Origin: Gilliamella bombi
GTDB lineage: Bacteria; Pseudomonadota; Gammaproteobacteria; Enterobacterales; Orbaceae
Assembly: GCF_900103255.1 (NCBI RefSeq)
Contig: NZ_FMWS01000048.1
Span: forward strand, 815-64,814
Direction: 5' to 3'
DNA length: 64,000 nt
Part shown: positions 8,199 to 16,719 of the stretch, in pieces
How positions within the stretch are numbered: the first letter of the stretch is position 1
Layout: the number at the start of each line of letters is the position of its first letter
The notes under the pieces: generated by a model
What the model was told of the DNA's origin: nothing
The model's input: the letters and a program-made list of their open reading frames with translations, nothing else
Databases searched by the model: none
Program-made: the position numbers and the translations under genes

Positions 8199-9008
8199 AT
8201 GGCATTGATGAATAAATTAGTAGAAGTATTTCCAACTCGCCCTTTAAAAGTCATGAATTTAAAGCAAGAAGGCTCAATGCATCAAATAAGAAGATTACTT
8301 GCAGCAATAATTCTCTTTGCGTTAGCTTTATTTATGGCCATAAGAAATTATCCTGGATTAATTGATGATTATAAAATATCACAGAATCCTGTTGTGGTTG
8401 ACTATGATGTAGAAGGAACATGTCGTGCAAGACGTATGGTTGATAACTGTTCAGTGAAAATTACTACTGATACAGGACAAGTTATTAAGCGTGATTATAC
8501 TTTCATTGGGGGGAAAAAAGGAAATTATCAAGTTGTAACTGTCGCTTCGGCCGATGATCCATCACTAGTAACAATCAATTTAGCTATTGATAATATGCGG
8601 ACTGTATTTGTGGCTACTACTGGTCTTATTCTTTTGTTGTTGTTGGTTACATGGATGAGTTTAGGATGTTTCTTAAGAACACATAAAATGATAAAAGTTA
8701 TCAAGGAAATTAACGGGCAAAAATTAACACCTGTTATTGTACCAGTTAAACTAGTCTCTTATGGTAAAATAATAACTGCCTTATATCGTGCAAGCAATGC
8801 ACAAGGAATAAATGCTAAATATGCAGCCAATTTTAATAAAGACTCAAACGGTGGACCAATCATTATAGGTGATAAGATTAGAAATAAATGTAATGTGTTG
8901 GCCGTAGTTGGAGAAAGCAACTCTGTTCCTATTCTTCTTGACCAAGAATTTATGCGCTGTGATTTTACCTATAATGAAATGCAGGCATTAAAAGAAGCTC
9001 TCTCTTAA
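8199..9008 (+). CDS. unknown protein with two membrane segments
   Basis: 269 aa; I recognise no family. Two hydrophobic segments are clear: about 33-49 (LLAAIILFALALFMAI) and about 136-158 (VFVATTGLILLLLLVTWMSL). Between them is an approximately 85-residue soluble domain with two cysteines (GTCRARRMVDNC), beta-rich in look, and after the second segment about 110 more residues. By the positive-inside rule the middle domain is probably periplasmic, where its two cysteines could form a disulfide. AAGGAG lies 12 bases before the ATG. It stands alone between hemN and a terminator. Function unknown. Confidence 0.75.
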   Translation: MALMNKLVEVFPTRPLKVMNLKQEGSMHQIRRLLAAIILFALALFMAIRNYPGLIDDYKISQNPVVVDYDVEGTCRARRMVDNCSVKITTDTGQVIKRDYTFIGGKKGNYQVVTVASADDPSLVTINLAIDNMRTVFVATTGLILLLLLVTWMSLGCFLRTHKMIKVIKEINGQKLTPVIVPVKLVSYGKIITALYRASNAQGINAKYAANFNKDSNGGPIIIGDKIRNKCNVLAVVGESNSVPILLDQEFMRCDFTYNEMQALKEALS

Positions 9009-9069
9009 TCCAGATATGATATCAAGAATAGTGAAATCAGTTTGTTATTAAATATTTAAATTTTATACC

Positions 9070-9097
9070 TAGGGCGATAACATCGCCCTATTTTTTT
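9070..9097 (+). terminator. intrinsic terminator after the two-TM protein gene
   Basis: TAGGGCGAT (9070-9078), loop AAC, ATCGCCCTA (9082-9090), then seven T residues at 9091-9097. It is a strong hairpin with a U-run on the plus strand, between convergent genes. Confidence 0.9.
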
Positions 9098-9118
9098 AAA
9101 CAAAATAAACAGCACTTA

Positions 9119-10159
9119 TTAATGGCTTGCTAGATAAACCTTAAATTTCGTCGTTTGGGCAATCACTTCAACGCTTTTGAATGTTTCATCTAAAATGGTT
9201 TGATACGGTAAAAATGAATTTGCCACAATGCACAAATAACCATTTAATTTTAGGTGTTTTTTTGCTTCTTTGATTAACGTATTAACGGCCGTGTAATTAG
9301 TCTGTTTACCATCATGAAAAGGTGGATTCGAAACAATAAGATGATATTTATCATTTAGATTTGAAAAAACGTCACTCGCTACAACTGTGGCATTAACATG
9401 ATTACGGTTTAACGTGGCTTTACTTGATTCAATTGCTGCACAGCTTACATCAGATAACGTTAGTGCTATATCAGGATTTAATTTACCTAGCACCGTGGAC
9501 AAAATGCCCGAACCACATCCCACATCTAATACATTACCTTTAATAATATCAGTACGATCCATCAATGCATTTAACAATAATTCACTACCAGCATCTAAGC
9601 CTTTTTGGCTAAAAACACCAGGTAAGCTTTTTATTTCAATATTCTGATTTTCAATAGTTAAATGATAACTTAACCACCATTCATCAAGATTAAATACTAA
9701 ACGGCTATCTGCCTGAAAATGATATAAACCACAACGTCTTGCGCTATCGATTTTTTGAATTGTACCAAAATCATTCAATAAAGCTTCCACGCTTTTTACA
9801 CCTGTTTTATTTTCACCTATGATAAAAATATCACTACCTTTTGGCATATTATGCAATAAATAAGAAAGCTGAAATTGTGCTTCGCTTTTAGTTTTTGGCC
9901 AATAGTAAATCAGTGTATTCATTCCTACGTAAAAATCCGCTTCTGGCAATAATGAAAAATAGGTGTGATTGCCTCGTGCACTAGCTTTTAGACGTAAATA
10001 AGTATGAAATTGTGTGCAATGAATCTTAACTTGATTTGCCGACATAATAGATGGATAACTATCCTGAATATCACCAGCTATCAGCACATTTTTATCGTTA
10101 AAAAATGTTTGGTGACGCTCAAGTACTTGACTTGCTGGGGTAAAAGCAGATGTTGCCAT
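9119..10159 (-). CDS. rsmC: 16S rRNA (guanine-1207-N2)-methyltransferase RsmC
   Basis: 346 aa. RsmC methylates G1207 of 16S rRNA in the 30S subunit using S-adenosylmethionine. The protein shows the family's two-half plan: a degenerate N-terminal methyltransferase-like half and an active C-terminal half with the SAM motif LDVGCGSG (211-218) and the catalytic SNPPF (about 277-281). Length is near the Escherichia coli 343. It is divergently transcribed from holD with an 88-base spacer, the same arrangement as in enterics. Confidence 0.95.
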   Translation of the reverse strand: MATSAFTPASQVLERHQTFFNDKNVLIAGDIQDSYPSIMSANQVKIHCTQFHTYLRLKASARGNHTYFSLLPEADFYVGMNTLIYYWPKTKSEAQFQLSYLLHNMPKGSDIFIIGENKTGVKSVEALLNDFGTIQKIDSARRCGLYHFQADSRLVFNLDEWWLSYHLTIENQNIEIKSLPGVFSQKGLDAGSELLLNALMDRTDIIKGNVLDVGCGSGILSTVLGKLNPDIALTLSDVSCAAIESSKATLNRNHVNATVVASDVFSNLNDKYHLIVSNPPFHDGKQTNYTAVNTLIKEAKKHLKLNGYLCIVANSFLPYQTILDETFKSVEVIAQTTKFKVYLASH

Positions 10160-10247
10160 ATTTCCTCAATGAAAAACCTTTATAAATTGATGCATTGATT
10201 ATACAATTAACTATCTTTAATCTCTAATAAAAAACAGTAAGTCAATA

Positions 10248-10655
10248 ATGACACTACAAGATTGGTATCTAAAACAGTGCAACATAACTCAATACGTTTT
10301 GAGGAATGCTAATGTTTTCAAAGGTGAAATAGCGACACAAATAAGTGAAGAAATTAGATTGATTGTAGTTGCAGAACAAAAACCAACACAAAAAATCTAT
10401 TATGATATTTTAAATGCTATCCATCTAACTGAAAAACAAGTATTGTTTTTAACGCCACAACAATTAATTATTCCTGCTGATGAAATTAATACAGTAATTT
10501 GGTTTATTGATATTACCTTGGATGAGTCTTGGATTAACCCATTAACTATTCAAACAACCAGTTTAAATCAGCTTGCAAAAGCACCACAACAAAAACGCCT
10601 ACTATGGCAACAATTATGTCAATATGAAAACTATTTCCATCCTCACCGAACATGA
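10248..10655 (+). CDS. holD: DNA polymerase III psi subunit HolD
   Basis: 135 aa. HolD is the psi subunit that, with chi (HolC), ties the clamp loader to single-strand binding protein. The N-terminus DWYLKQCNITQYVLR, the central LTEKQVLFLTPQQL and the C-terminal LLWQQLCQYENYFHP match the Escherichia coli protein in order and spacing. Psi evolves quickly, so the match plus the conserved neighbour rimI is what secures the call. Its 3' end overlaps rimI by 32 bases, which suggests translational coupling. Confidence 0.93.
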   Translation: MTLQDWYLKQCNITQYVLRNANVFKGEIATQISEEIRLIVVAEQKPTQKIYYDILNAIHLTEKQVLFLTPQQLIIPADEINTVIWFIDITLDESWINPLTIQTTSLNQLAKAPQQKRLLWQQLCQYENYFHPHRT

Positions 10656-11085
10656 TTTAAAAAAAGCTTTTGAATTAGAAAAGATTTGCCATGCAATTCC
10701 TTGGTCAAAACAAACATTCTTTTCAAACCAAGGTGAACGTTATCTCAATTTTAAAATAACGATTAATAACCAAATAGTTGGGTTTTGTATTTGCCAACAT
10801 GTAGCAGATGAAGCAAATTTATTTAACATTGCAATACATCCCGATTTCAGAAAGCAAGGACTAGCAAGAGAGCTGCTCAATCATTTAATAGATGCGTTAA
10901 TAACGATAAAATCGCCCTATCCAATCTCAACCCTTTGGCTTGAAGTCAGACAATCAAATACGGCAGCACTTAAGCTTTATCACACGCTGGGATTTAACCA
11001 AATAACGATTAGAAAAAATTATTACCCAACAACTAATGGTAAACAAGAAGACGCTATTATCATGGCATATACTTTGGCTTTATGA
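10624..11085 (+). CDS. rimI: ribosomal protein bS18 alanine N-acetyltransferase RimI
   Basis: 153 aa from the ATG at 10624, chosen because MKTISILTEHDL matches the family N-terminus. RimI acetylates the N-terminal alanine of ribosomal protein S18. The GNAT fold motifs are visible: ANLFNIAIHPDFRKQGLARELL with the acetyl-CoA loop RKQGLA, then TLWLEVRQSNTAALKLYHTLGF and NYYPTTNG. It overlaps the end of holD and is followed 35 bases later by thiN on the same strand. Confidence 0.95.
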   Translation: MKTISILTEHDLKKAFELEKICHAIPWSKQTFFSNQGERYLNFKITINNQIVGFCICQHVADEANLFNIAIHPDFRKQGLARELLNHLIDALITIKSPYPISTLWLEVRQSNTAALKLYHTLGFNQITIRKNYYPTTNGKQEDAIIMAYTLAL

Positions 11086-11120
11086 TTTACCAATAAAATG
11101 AGCAAAAGGAAAAAAGTGTA

Positions 11121-11741
11121 ATGTCACAAAATAGAGCTTTACTTTTTATTAATGGCGAGCCACCACAACATGACTTTCAACATTTGGATAATTATACTTA
11201 TATTGCTTGCACAGATGGGGCTTATCATAATTATCTGTCGACTTTGTCAATCGAACCAAACTTTATTATTGGCGATTTAGATAGCTATAATCCTAACAAA
11301 GCAATTCCACCTAAAACTAAAATTATTCATACACCTGACCAAAATAAAACTGATTTTGAAAAAGCAATTTTGTTTTTAGCAGGTAAAGGGGTGAAAACAT
11401 TTGATGTTTATGGTGCTAGTGGTCATGCTAGCGATCACTTTTTGGGGAATATTTCTGTTGCAATAAGATATTATCATCAGTATCAAATTACCTTTTATGA
11501 TAATTATTGTCATTTCTTTTTTGCAAAACATCATCAAGAAATAACCAATGTAAAAGATCATATTATTTCACTAATGCCATTTTCGAAAGTAACTGGTGTA
11601 ACCATTACAGGCTTTCAATACCCCTTAATTGATGCCACATTATCGCTAGGAGGAGTTGTGAGTTTAAGAAACAAAGCGATTAGTGATTTGATTAAAATAT
11701 CCTTTAAAAACGGTGATTTAATGGTCTTCGTTGAGAATTGA
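11121..11741 (+). CDS. thiN: thiamine pyrophosphokinase
   Basis: 206 aa. The enzyme transfers pyrophosphate from ATP to thiamine, giving thiamine diphosphate directly. Signatures are CTDGAYHNY near the start, the metal-binding GDLDS, and DQNKTDFEKAILF, all typical of the thiN/TPK catalytic domain. The C-terminal LSLGGVVSLRN matches the small substrate-binding beta domain. It follows rimI closely. The enzyme would allow use of imported thiamine, and it supplies the cofactor of acetolactate synthase encoded later in the window. Enterics use ThiK and ThiL instead, so the family choice is a mild lineage marker. Confidence 0.88.
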   Translation: MSQNRALLFINGEPPQHDFQHLDNYTYIACTDGAYHNYLSTLSIEPNFIIGDLDSYNPNKAIPPKTKIIHTPDQNKTDFEKAILFLAGKGVKTFDVYGASGHASDHFLGNISVAIRYYHQYQITFYDNYCHFFFAKHHQEITNVKDHIISLMPFSKVTGVTITGFQYPLIDATLSLGGVVSLRNKAISDLIKISFKNGDLMVFVEN

Positions 11742-11830
11742 AATAATGTCAATTGACATTTATATTTACATTACTTTACAATCTTCCTTTACAAAAGAAG
11801 AAATATAATTGTGGTTCAAGGAAATTCGCC

Positions 11831-12607
11831 ATGCTTCTCAAAAAACTTTCTGTGCTAGTTTGCGCATCTTTCGTTTCTTGTGTTTTTGCCCAAACAAATA
11901 ATATACAGGATGAAACAGATAAGGTAATTGATACATTTTTGCAATGTGATAATCAGTTTTTTGAACAATTATCTAAACACCAAGAGTCAATAAATCAATA
12001 CGTTGATTTAGCAACCACTCCCGATAATGTAACTTATATTCCTGTTGAATCTATTCAAAAAACCGACAAAAATAAAGTTATGTTTAAAAAACCACTTAAG
12101 TATCATGATTTAGAAATTGTTGGCTATCAAAATATTTATATTTCAACTACTTTATCTGGTCAGTTTCTTTATTGGGGATTTATCTTTGATAACAAGCAAG
12201 ATGAAATTAAAAGTGCTTTAAGCCATATTAATTGGTTACACTATAGCCAAAATACTTACATAGCAAACGCCAAAATTTATGATAGAAAATCAAAATCTAA
12301 AACATGGGAAGATGATATTTATGCCATCGATGGTGTTATTCCAAGGTTTGGTACAATTAATAAAGCGCTTTATTTAGAATCTTCTGCTAATAATCAAAGT
12401 AGTATTTTTTGTTCTATTCAAGGCGATTTAGAAAAAGAAACAATTCTTACGACTCGCCCAGATCTAAAACCAATCATCGAAAAACAAGAAGCTGAACTGC
12501 AAGAGCGAATTAAAGCAAATCAAGAAAAAATGCAAAAAGAAAAACAACAAACTCAATCACAAGCTAATCCTACAGATACTAACTCAAAAGATGGAGAAAA
12601 AATTTAA
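11831..12607 (+). CDS. unknown secreted protein, first of a pair
   Basis: 258 aa from the ATG at 11831, chosen because it gives a clean signal peptide (MLLKKLSVLVCASFVSCVFA) and has AAGGA nine bases upstream; the frame is open for another 26 codons upstream. The mature part begins with a short acidic helix containing QCDNQF, and a second cysteine occurs in SIFCSIQG. A long Gln/Lys/Glu-rich tail (about 210-258) looks like a coiled coil or disordered extension. No family recognised. The stop abuts the next ATG at 12608, so the two are almost certainly cotranslated. Export to the periplasm is inferred. Confidence 0.75.
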   Translation: MLLKKLSVLVCASFVSCVFAQTNNIQDETDKVIDTFLQCDNQFFEQLSKHQESINQYVDLATTPDNVTYIPVESIQKTDKNKVMFKKPLKYHDLEIVGYQNIYISTTLSGQFLYWGFIFDNKQDEIKSALSHINWLHYSQNTYIANAKIYDRKSKSKTWEDDIYAIDGVIPRFGTINKALYLESSANNQSSIFCSIQGDLEKETILTTRPDLKPIIEKQEAELQERIKANQEKMQKEKQQTQSQANPTDTNSKDGEKI

Positions 12608-13120
12608 ATGAAAAAGGTCAATTTATTTTTAATTCTCTTTTCTTTTGCAGCATTCAGCCATGCCTCAGGGGAAAAAGCTAATATTGATACGAAAGCAAAT
12701 GAAAATACTGCTGTTGAAAGTTTAAAAGATCCAAGAGTAGGAGAACAATTCATTCCAACATCAAAAACTAACGACAATAATACTATTGGCTATTCATTTT
12801 TAGATAGAAAATCGATCAACCTTCACCCTTTCAACTCCAAAATTCGTGTATTTAGTGAAGTGACTAATTACAGCCCAGCATTGATACAAAAAAATGATGA
12901 TGGTACAGAGACACCCTATCATTCCATAAAGATCGAATATTATGCCAATTGCGACAAAATGGAGTTAGCAAAAGGAAAACTTAGAACAATCGAAAATAAT
13001 TTTGGTGATGGAAAATTAGTCAACACAATTGAGATAGCAAACCGTTGGATAGCTATCACTCATGATAACGAGCAATACAAATTACTTGCTATTGCCTGTT
13101 CCTTACCACTTGCTAAATAG
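12608..13120 (+). CDS. unknown secreted protein, second of a pair (Adhesin_E-like look)
   Basis: 170 aa with a signal peptide (MKKVNLFLILFSFAAFSHA). The mature domain has IRVFSEVTNYSP, IKIEYYANCDK, a tryptophan in ANRWIAI and a final IACSLP. Two cysteines placed about 60 residues apart, with a sheet-rich middle and an 'aC' close to the end, resemble the surface-adhesin E-type fold seen in small periplasmic proteins of Pasteurellaceae and relatives. That is an impression from pattern only. It begins on the base after the previous stop. Function unknown. Confidence 0.75.
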   Translation: MKKVNLFLILFSFAAFSHASGEKANIDTKANENTAVESLKDPRVGEQFIPTSKTNDNNTIGYSFLDRKSINLHPFNSKIRVFSEVTNYSPALIQKNDDGTETPYHSIKIEYYANCDKMELAKGKLRTIENNFGDGKLVNTIEIANRWIAITHDNEQYKLLAIACSLPLAK

Positions 13121-13219
13121 TAAATCAGTACCTACTTTTACTCTTGCCACCTTGCTGTGGCGGAGTATATCCATTTATGTTAATATCGCTCTATTATTTA
13201 TTTGAATGAATATCCCTTT

Positions 13220-13531
13220 ATGAATATCACACAATTCCATACCATTACCGAGCAGTTATTCAGCAAAATCGAATTATTCTTGGATAATTATGTAAATGAG
13301 CATGACATCGATTTAGACTATGAAACAAACGGCAATGTCATCACCATTAGTTTTCCCAATGGTAGTAAAATCATTATTAATACCCAAGAACCACTCTTTC
13401 AGGTATGGCTAGCCACTCAAAAACAAGGCTATCATTTTGATTATATCGATAAGAATTGGATTTGTAATCGCACCGACAAGTCGTTTGATCAAATTTTTTC
13501 TGAATCTGTAAAAGAACAAGCTGAGCTATAA
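13220..13531 (+). CDS. cyaY: frataxin-like iron protein CyaY
   Basis: 103 aa from the ATG at 13220, which fits the family N-terminus (MNITQFHTITEQLFSKIE); a TTG six codons upstream is less likely. CyaY binds iron and modulates iron-sulfur cluster assembly by IscS. The acidic first helix, then NGNVITISFPNGSKIIINTQEP and QVWLATQKQGYHFDYIDKNWIC, are the classic frataxin signature. It sits beside the uvrD-to-lptM cluster, as cyaY sits beside lptM-dapF-xerC in enterics, although here it faces the opposite end of that cluster. Confidence 0.96.
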   Translation: MNITQFHTITEQLFSKIELFLDNYVNEHDIDLDYETNGNVITISFPNGSKIIINTQEPLFQVWLATQKQGYHFDYIDKNWICNRTDKSFDQIFSESVKEQAEL

Positions 13532-13536
13532 TATAT

Positions 13537-13569
13537 AAAAAATGGGAATTAGTTTAACAATTAATTCCC
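13537..13569 (-). terminator. terminator of the minus-strand uvrD transcript
   Basis: GGGAATTA at 13544-13551 pairs with TAATTCCC at 13562-13569. On the minus strand the hairpin is followed by ATTTTTTAT (13543-13535). It lies about 40 bases past the uvrD stop, between convergent genes. Confidence 0.75.
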
Positions 13570-13607
13570 GTTCAAGAAAGTAGTCACAAATTTTACTTAA
13601 AAGAAAT

Positions 13608-15788
13608 CTACAATAAAGTAAGATTTGCTAATTTAACTACTAGCCATTTTATACCTTCATTAACAAAAGCTATTTGTACTCGCTTATGATCACCTTCGCC
13701 ATCAAGATTAACAATAGTTCCTTCACCAAAACGTTTATGTAACACTTTACGACCTAATTTGTAACCATCACATTGAGGCTTCTTTTTAGGAGGAGACTTT
13801 ATTTTTTCAGGCGACATTGTTCCTTGATAACTAATTTCATTTAATTTATCAATGGGTAATTCAGATAAAAAGCGTGAAGGTAAATTACGTTCTTCACGAC
13901 CATATAGACGCCTTATTTGAGCTAATGATAATGTTAGATACTTACGTGCTCGAGTAATGCCAACATAGGCAAGACGACGCTCTTCTTCAAGTTTATCGAA
14001 GTCTTGAGAAGATCTTAAGTCTGGGAATATGCCCTCTTCTAGTCCTACAATAAAAACATTATCAAATTCAAGACCTTTGGCAGAATGTAGAGTCATTAGT
14101 TGAACTGTATCTTGTTCACTAATTACATCTCGGCTTTCTAATGACGTATATGCTAAAAATGATTCTAACACAGTTAATGCCTTACCCGTTTCTTTATCTT
14201 GAATAAGGTTATTTTCATTAAAGCGATAAAACTGCTCAGCGGCCGATACCAATTCTTCAAGATTTTCCAGCTTTGATTGTCCTTTAATACCAGGCTCTTG
14301 CTCATACATTTGCAATATGCCAGATAATTTGATAATAATATCAAGTTGTTTATAAAATGGTTTAAGCTCTACTTTATCGAAAATTGATTCTATTAATTCC
14401 AAAAAACGACCAATCCCAGAGCTTTGCCGTTCAGTAAAAGCATTGGTTTGGATTAGCATTATACATGCATCCCATAATGAAATATTATACTGCTTTGCAG
14501 TCAATCTAATTTTATCTAGCGTGACATTACCAATACCTCGAGTTGGGGTATTGATTGTAGCTTCAAACGCCATGTCATTATTGTGGTCATGTAATAGCCG
14601 TAAATAAGCAAGCGCTAATTTGACTTCTTGTCGTTCATAAAAACGAATAGATCCATAAATTTGATAAGGTAAACCCGCTTGCAACAATGTATCTTCAAAT
14701 ATACGTGATTGTGCATTATTACGGTACAATATCGCACAATCTGCGTACTTTCCACCTTCGTCATGGAACTTTTTTATTTGACTGACAACAAATCTTGCCT
14801 CATCAATATCATTAAAACCAATATAAAGCGTAATCAGTTCACCGCCGCCTATATCTGTCCATAAATTTTTACCCAATCGGTTCTGATTTTTAGATATTAA
14901 ATTATTAGCTACATCTAAAATGTTACCAGTTGAACGATAATTTTGTTCCAACCTAATAATTTCAGTTTCAGGGTAATCGTTCATAAATAATTGGAGATTA
15001 TCCGCATTAGCACCACGCCAACTGTAAATAGATTGATCGTCATCGCCTACAATCATTACATTGGCTGTATTACCTGCCAGTTTTTGTACCAAACGATATT
15101 GGATCTTATTAGTGTCTTGAAATTCATCAATTAAGATATTACAAAAACGATGATGACAATAATTTAAAACGTCTTGATTATGGCAAAGCAGCTCATACGT
15201 TCTTAAAATTAATTCTGAAAAATCAACGTATCCAACTCTATCACAAATAGTTTGGTAGTCTCGATAAATCGCCTGCCACATCACTTGTTTAGGATCTTCA
15301 GGAACAATATCTTCCGCTCGGAATCCTTTTTCCTTTTGAGTAGAAATAAAAGCAGCACACTGTTTTGGCGACCATTGTTTTTCGTCGATTTTTAGCTCGT
15401 GAAAAATTCGCTTAATAAGCCGAATTTGATCTTCAGTATCAATAAGTTGAAAATTAGGAGGTAACTTAGCTTGCTCAGGAAACATGCGTAACAAACGATG
15501 AGTAAGCCCATGAAATGTACCCACCCACATACCATTAAAATAACCCTCGCCTACTAATGCTTGAATACGTTCTTGCATTTGAATAGCCGCTTTATTGGTA
15601 AAAGTAACCGCAAAAATTGAGCCAGGTGAATAATTCTTTTCAATACAAAGCCAAGCAATACGATGAACTAAAACACGCGTTTTGCCACTCCCTGCACCTG
15701 CAAGAACAATTGAATATTGACTATCGGTAGTAACTGCTTTTTGTTGCTCTGTGTTTAGGCCATCTAATAATAATTTATTAATTTCCAT
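13608..15788 (-). CDS. uvrD: DNA helicase II UvrD
   Basis: 726 aa from the ATG at 15788 (MEINKLLLDGLN), the start that matches the family; the frame is open 12 codons further up. UvrD is the 3'-5' superfamily 1 helicase of nucleotide-excision and mismatch repair. Walker A GAGSGKT is at 31-37; FTNKAA, DEFQDTN, GDDDQSIYSWRGA, LEQNYRS and LMTLHSAKGLEF mark the remaining helicase motifs in order. The C-terminal Tudor-like segment (YKLGRKVLHKRFGEGTIV) is present, distinguishing UvrD from Rep. A LexA box lies about 185 bases upstream, so SOS induction is likely. Confidence 0.96.
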   Translation of the reverse strand: MEINKLLLDGLNTEQQKAVTTDSQYSIVLAGAGSGKTRVLVHRIAWLCIEKNYSPGSIFAVTFTNKAAIQMQERIQALVGEGYFNGMWVGTFHGLTHRLLRMFPEQAKLPPNFQLIDTEDQIRLIKRIFHELKIDEKQWSPKQCAAFISTQKEKGFRAEDIVPEDPKQVMWQAIYRDYQTICDRVGYVDFSELILRTYELLCHNQDVLNYCHHRFCNILIDEFQDTNKIQYRLVQKLAGNTANVMIVGDDDQSIYSWRGANADNLQLFMNDYPETEIIRLEQNYRSTGNILDVANNLISKNQNRLGKNLWTDIGGGELITLYIGFNDIDEARFVVSQIKKFHDEGGKYADCAILYRNNAQSRIFEDTLLQAGLPYQIYGSIRFYERQEVKLALAYLRLLHDHNNDMAFEATINTPTRGIGNVTLDKIRLTAKQYNISLWDACIMLIQTNAFTERQSSGIGRFLELIESIFDKVELKPFYKQLDIIIKLSGILQMYEQEPGIKGQSKLENLEELVSAAEQFYRFNENNLIQDKETGKALTVLESFLAYTSLESRDVISEQDTVQLMTLHSAKGLEFDNVFIVGLEEGIFPDLRSSQDFDKLEEERRLAYVGITRARKYLTLSLAQIRRLYGREERNLPSRFLSELPIDKLNEISYQGTMSPEKIKSPPKKKPQCDGYKLGRKVLHKRFGEGTIVNLDGEGDHKRVQIAFVNEGIKWLVVKLANLTLL

Positions 15789-15972
15789 TATATGCAAACC
15801 TATTTTGATAATAGAAACCGCCAAGTAGCATTAATGTTGAAAGCGTTATTAATATTTTCATCATATTCCGAATACGTTTGTCCACTGTGATCTAACAGAA
15901 CATAAATAAAGACAAAGCTTCTTAGGTAAAAATTTTCATTGCTACTAAAGAAACGTATCTTTACATTTATTT

Positions 15973-15992
15973 TACTGTTTATTTGTACAGAT
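15973..15992 (-). promoter_or_regulatory. LexA (SOS) box upstream of uvrD
   Basis: TACTGTTTATTTGTACAGAT contains CTG-N10-CAG (15975-15990) with an AT-rich centre and flanking TA, one of the closest matches to the gammaproteobacterial LexA consensus one could expect by eye. It lies between yigB and uvrD, about 185 bases from the uvrD start. uvrD is an SOS gene in Escherichia coli, which supports the reading. Confidence 0.82.
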
Positions 15993-16003
15993 AAGGAGGT
16001 TAA

Positions 16004-16717
16004 TTATAGCAGATTCTCTAATTCTGGCAATTGTGTTATTTCGATGTGAGGTAAACATCTAGTATCATTAAGCTGAAAAATATCCTGATTATAAATATTA
16101 ATAAAGCAAGCTAAAAAGCCGTTATCAATAGCTCCATTAACATCCGTTAATAAATTGTCACCCACATGTAAAATAGAGTGTGATGGAATATTAAGTTTGT
16201 GAGATGCTAAATCAAAAATTTCAGGAAAAGGTTTAGAACGGCCATGTTCACCACCACGTAGTGAAAATTGAAAATAATCACCTATGCCAATTTTGTTAAT
16301 ATCAACGTTACCATTAGTAATAACAGCCAAAGGATATTTAGTGGCTAATTTAGTTAATAGTGTATGCGTTGATTCAGGAACGTTCATCTTGTGCCGCCAA
16401 ACATTAAAACAACTCATTGCTTCATCGATGACATCAGCAAATTTTGATGCTGGTATATTAGTTTTATTTAATAGCGATGTAATGGTTTGAATTCGCCAAA
16501 CAATAACATCGTGATAAATTTCAGGGTCAGATGCAAGTACAGCACGCTTTTCAGCAAAATATTCGGGTAAAGTAAGTGTGCGTAATTGTTCATAACCTTG
16601 AAGAGTTTTGATCATTTCGTCTTCCGCTTTTTCAACGATCATGCTGTTATTGTATAACGTATCATCTAGATCAAAAGTAAACGCTTTAATCTTATTAATA
16701 GATCGATAAAAGTGCAT
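16004..16717 (-). CDS. yigB: HAD phosphatase YigB
   Basis: 237 aa. YigB is a haloacid-dehalogenase phosphatase that can dephosphorylate 5-amino-6-(5-phosphoribitylamino)uracil in riboflavin synthesis. HAD motif I is FDLDDTLYNN (nucleophile Asp and +2 Asp), motif II is ITNGN, and motif IV is HVGDNLLTDVNGA. The alpha-helical cap domain between motifs I and II is the right length. It starts 2 bases after xerC ends, as in the enteric xerC-yigB pair. ribA, also a riboflavin gene, is elsewhere in the window. Confidence 0.92.
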   Translation of the reverse strand: MHFYRSINKIKAFTFDLDDTLYNNSMIVEKAEDEMIKTLQGYEQLRTLTLPEYFAEKRAVLASDPEIYHDVIVWRIQTITSLLNKTNIPASKFADVIDEAMSCFNVWRHKMNVPESTHTLLTKLATKYPLAVITNGNVDINKIGIGDYFQFSLRGGEHGRSKPFPEIFDLASHKLNIPSHSILHVGDNLLTDVNGAIDNGFLACFINIYNQDIFQLNDTRCLPHIEITQLPELENLL

Positions 16718-16719
16718 CG

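Noticed and set aside
15893-15906. CTG-N8-CAG near uvrD as a second LexA box
   Set aside because: The spacing is 8 instead of 10 bases, so LexA should not bind; the box at 15973-15992 is the proper one.
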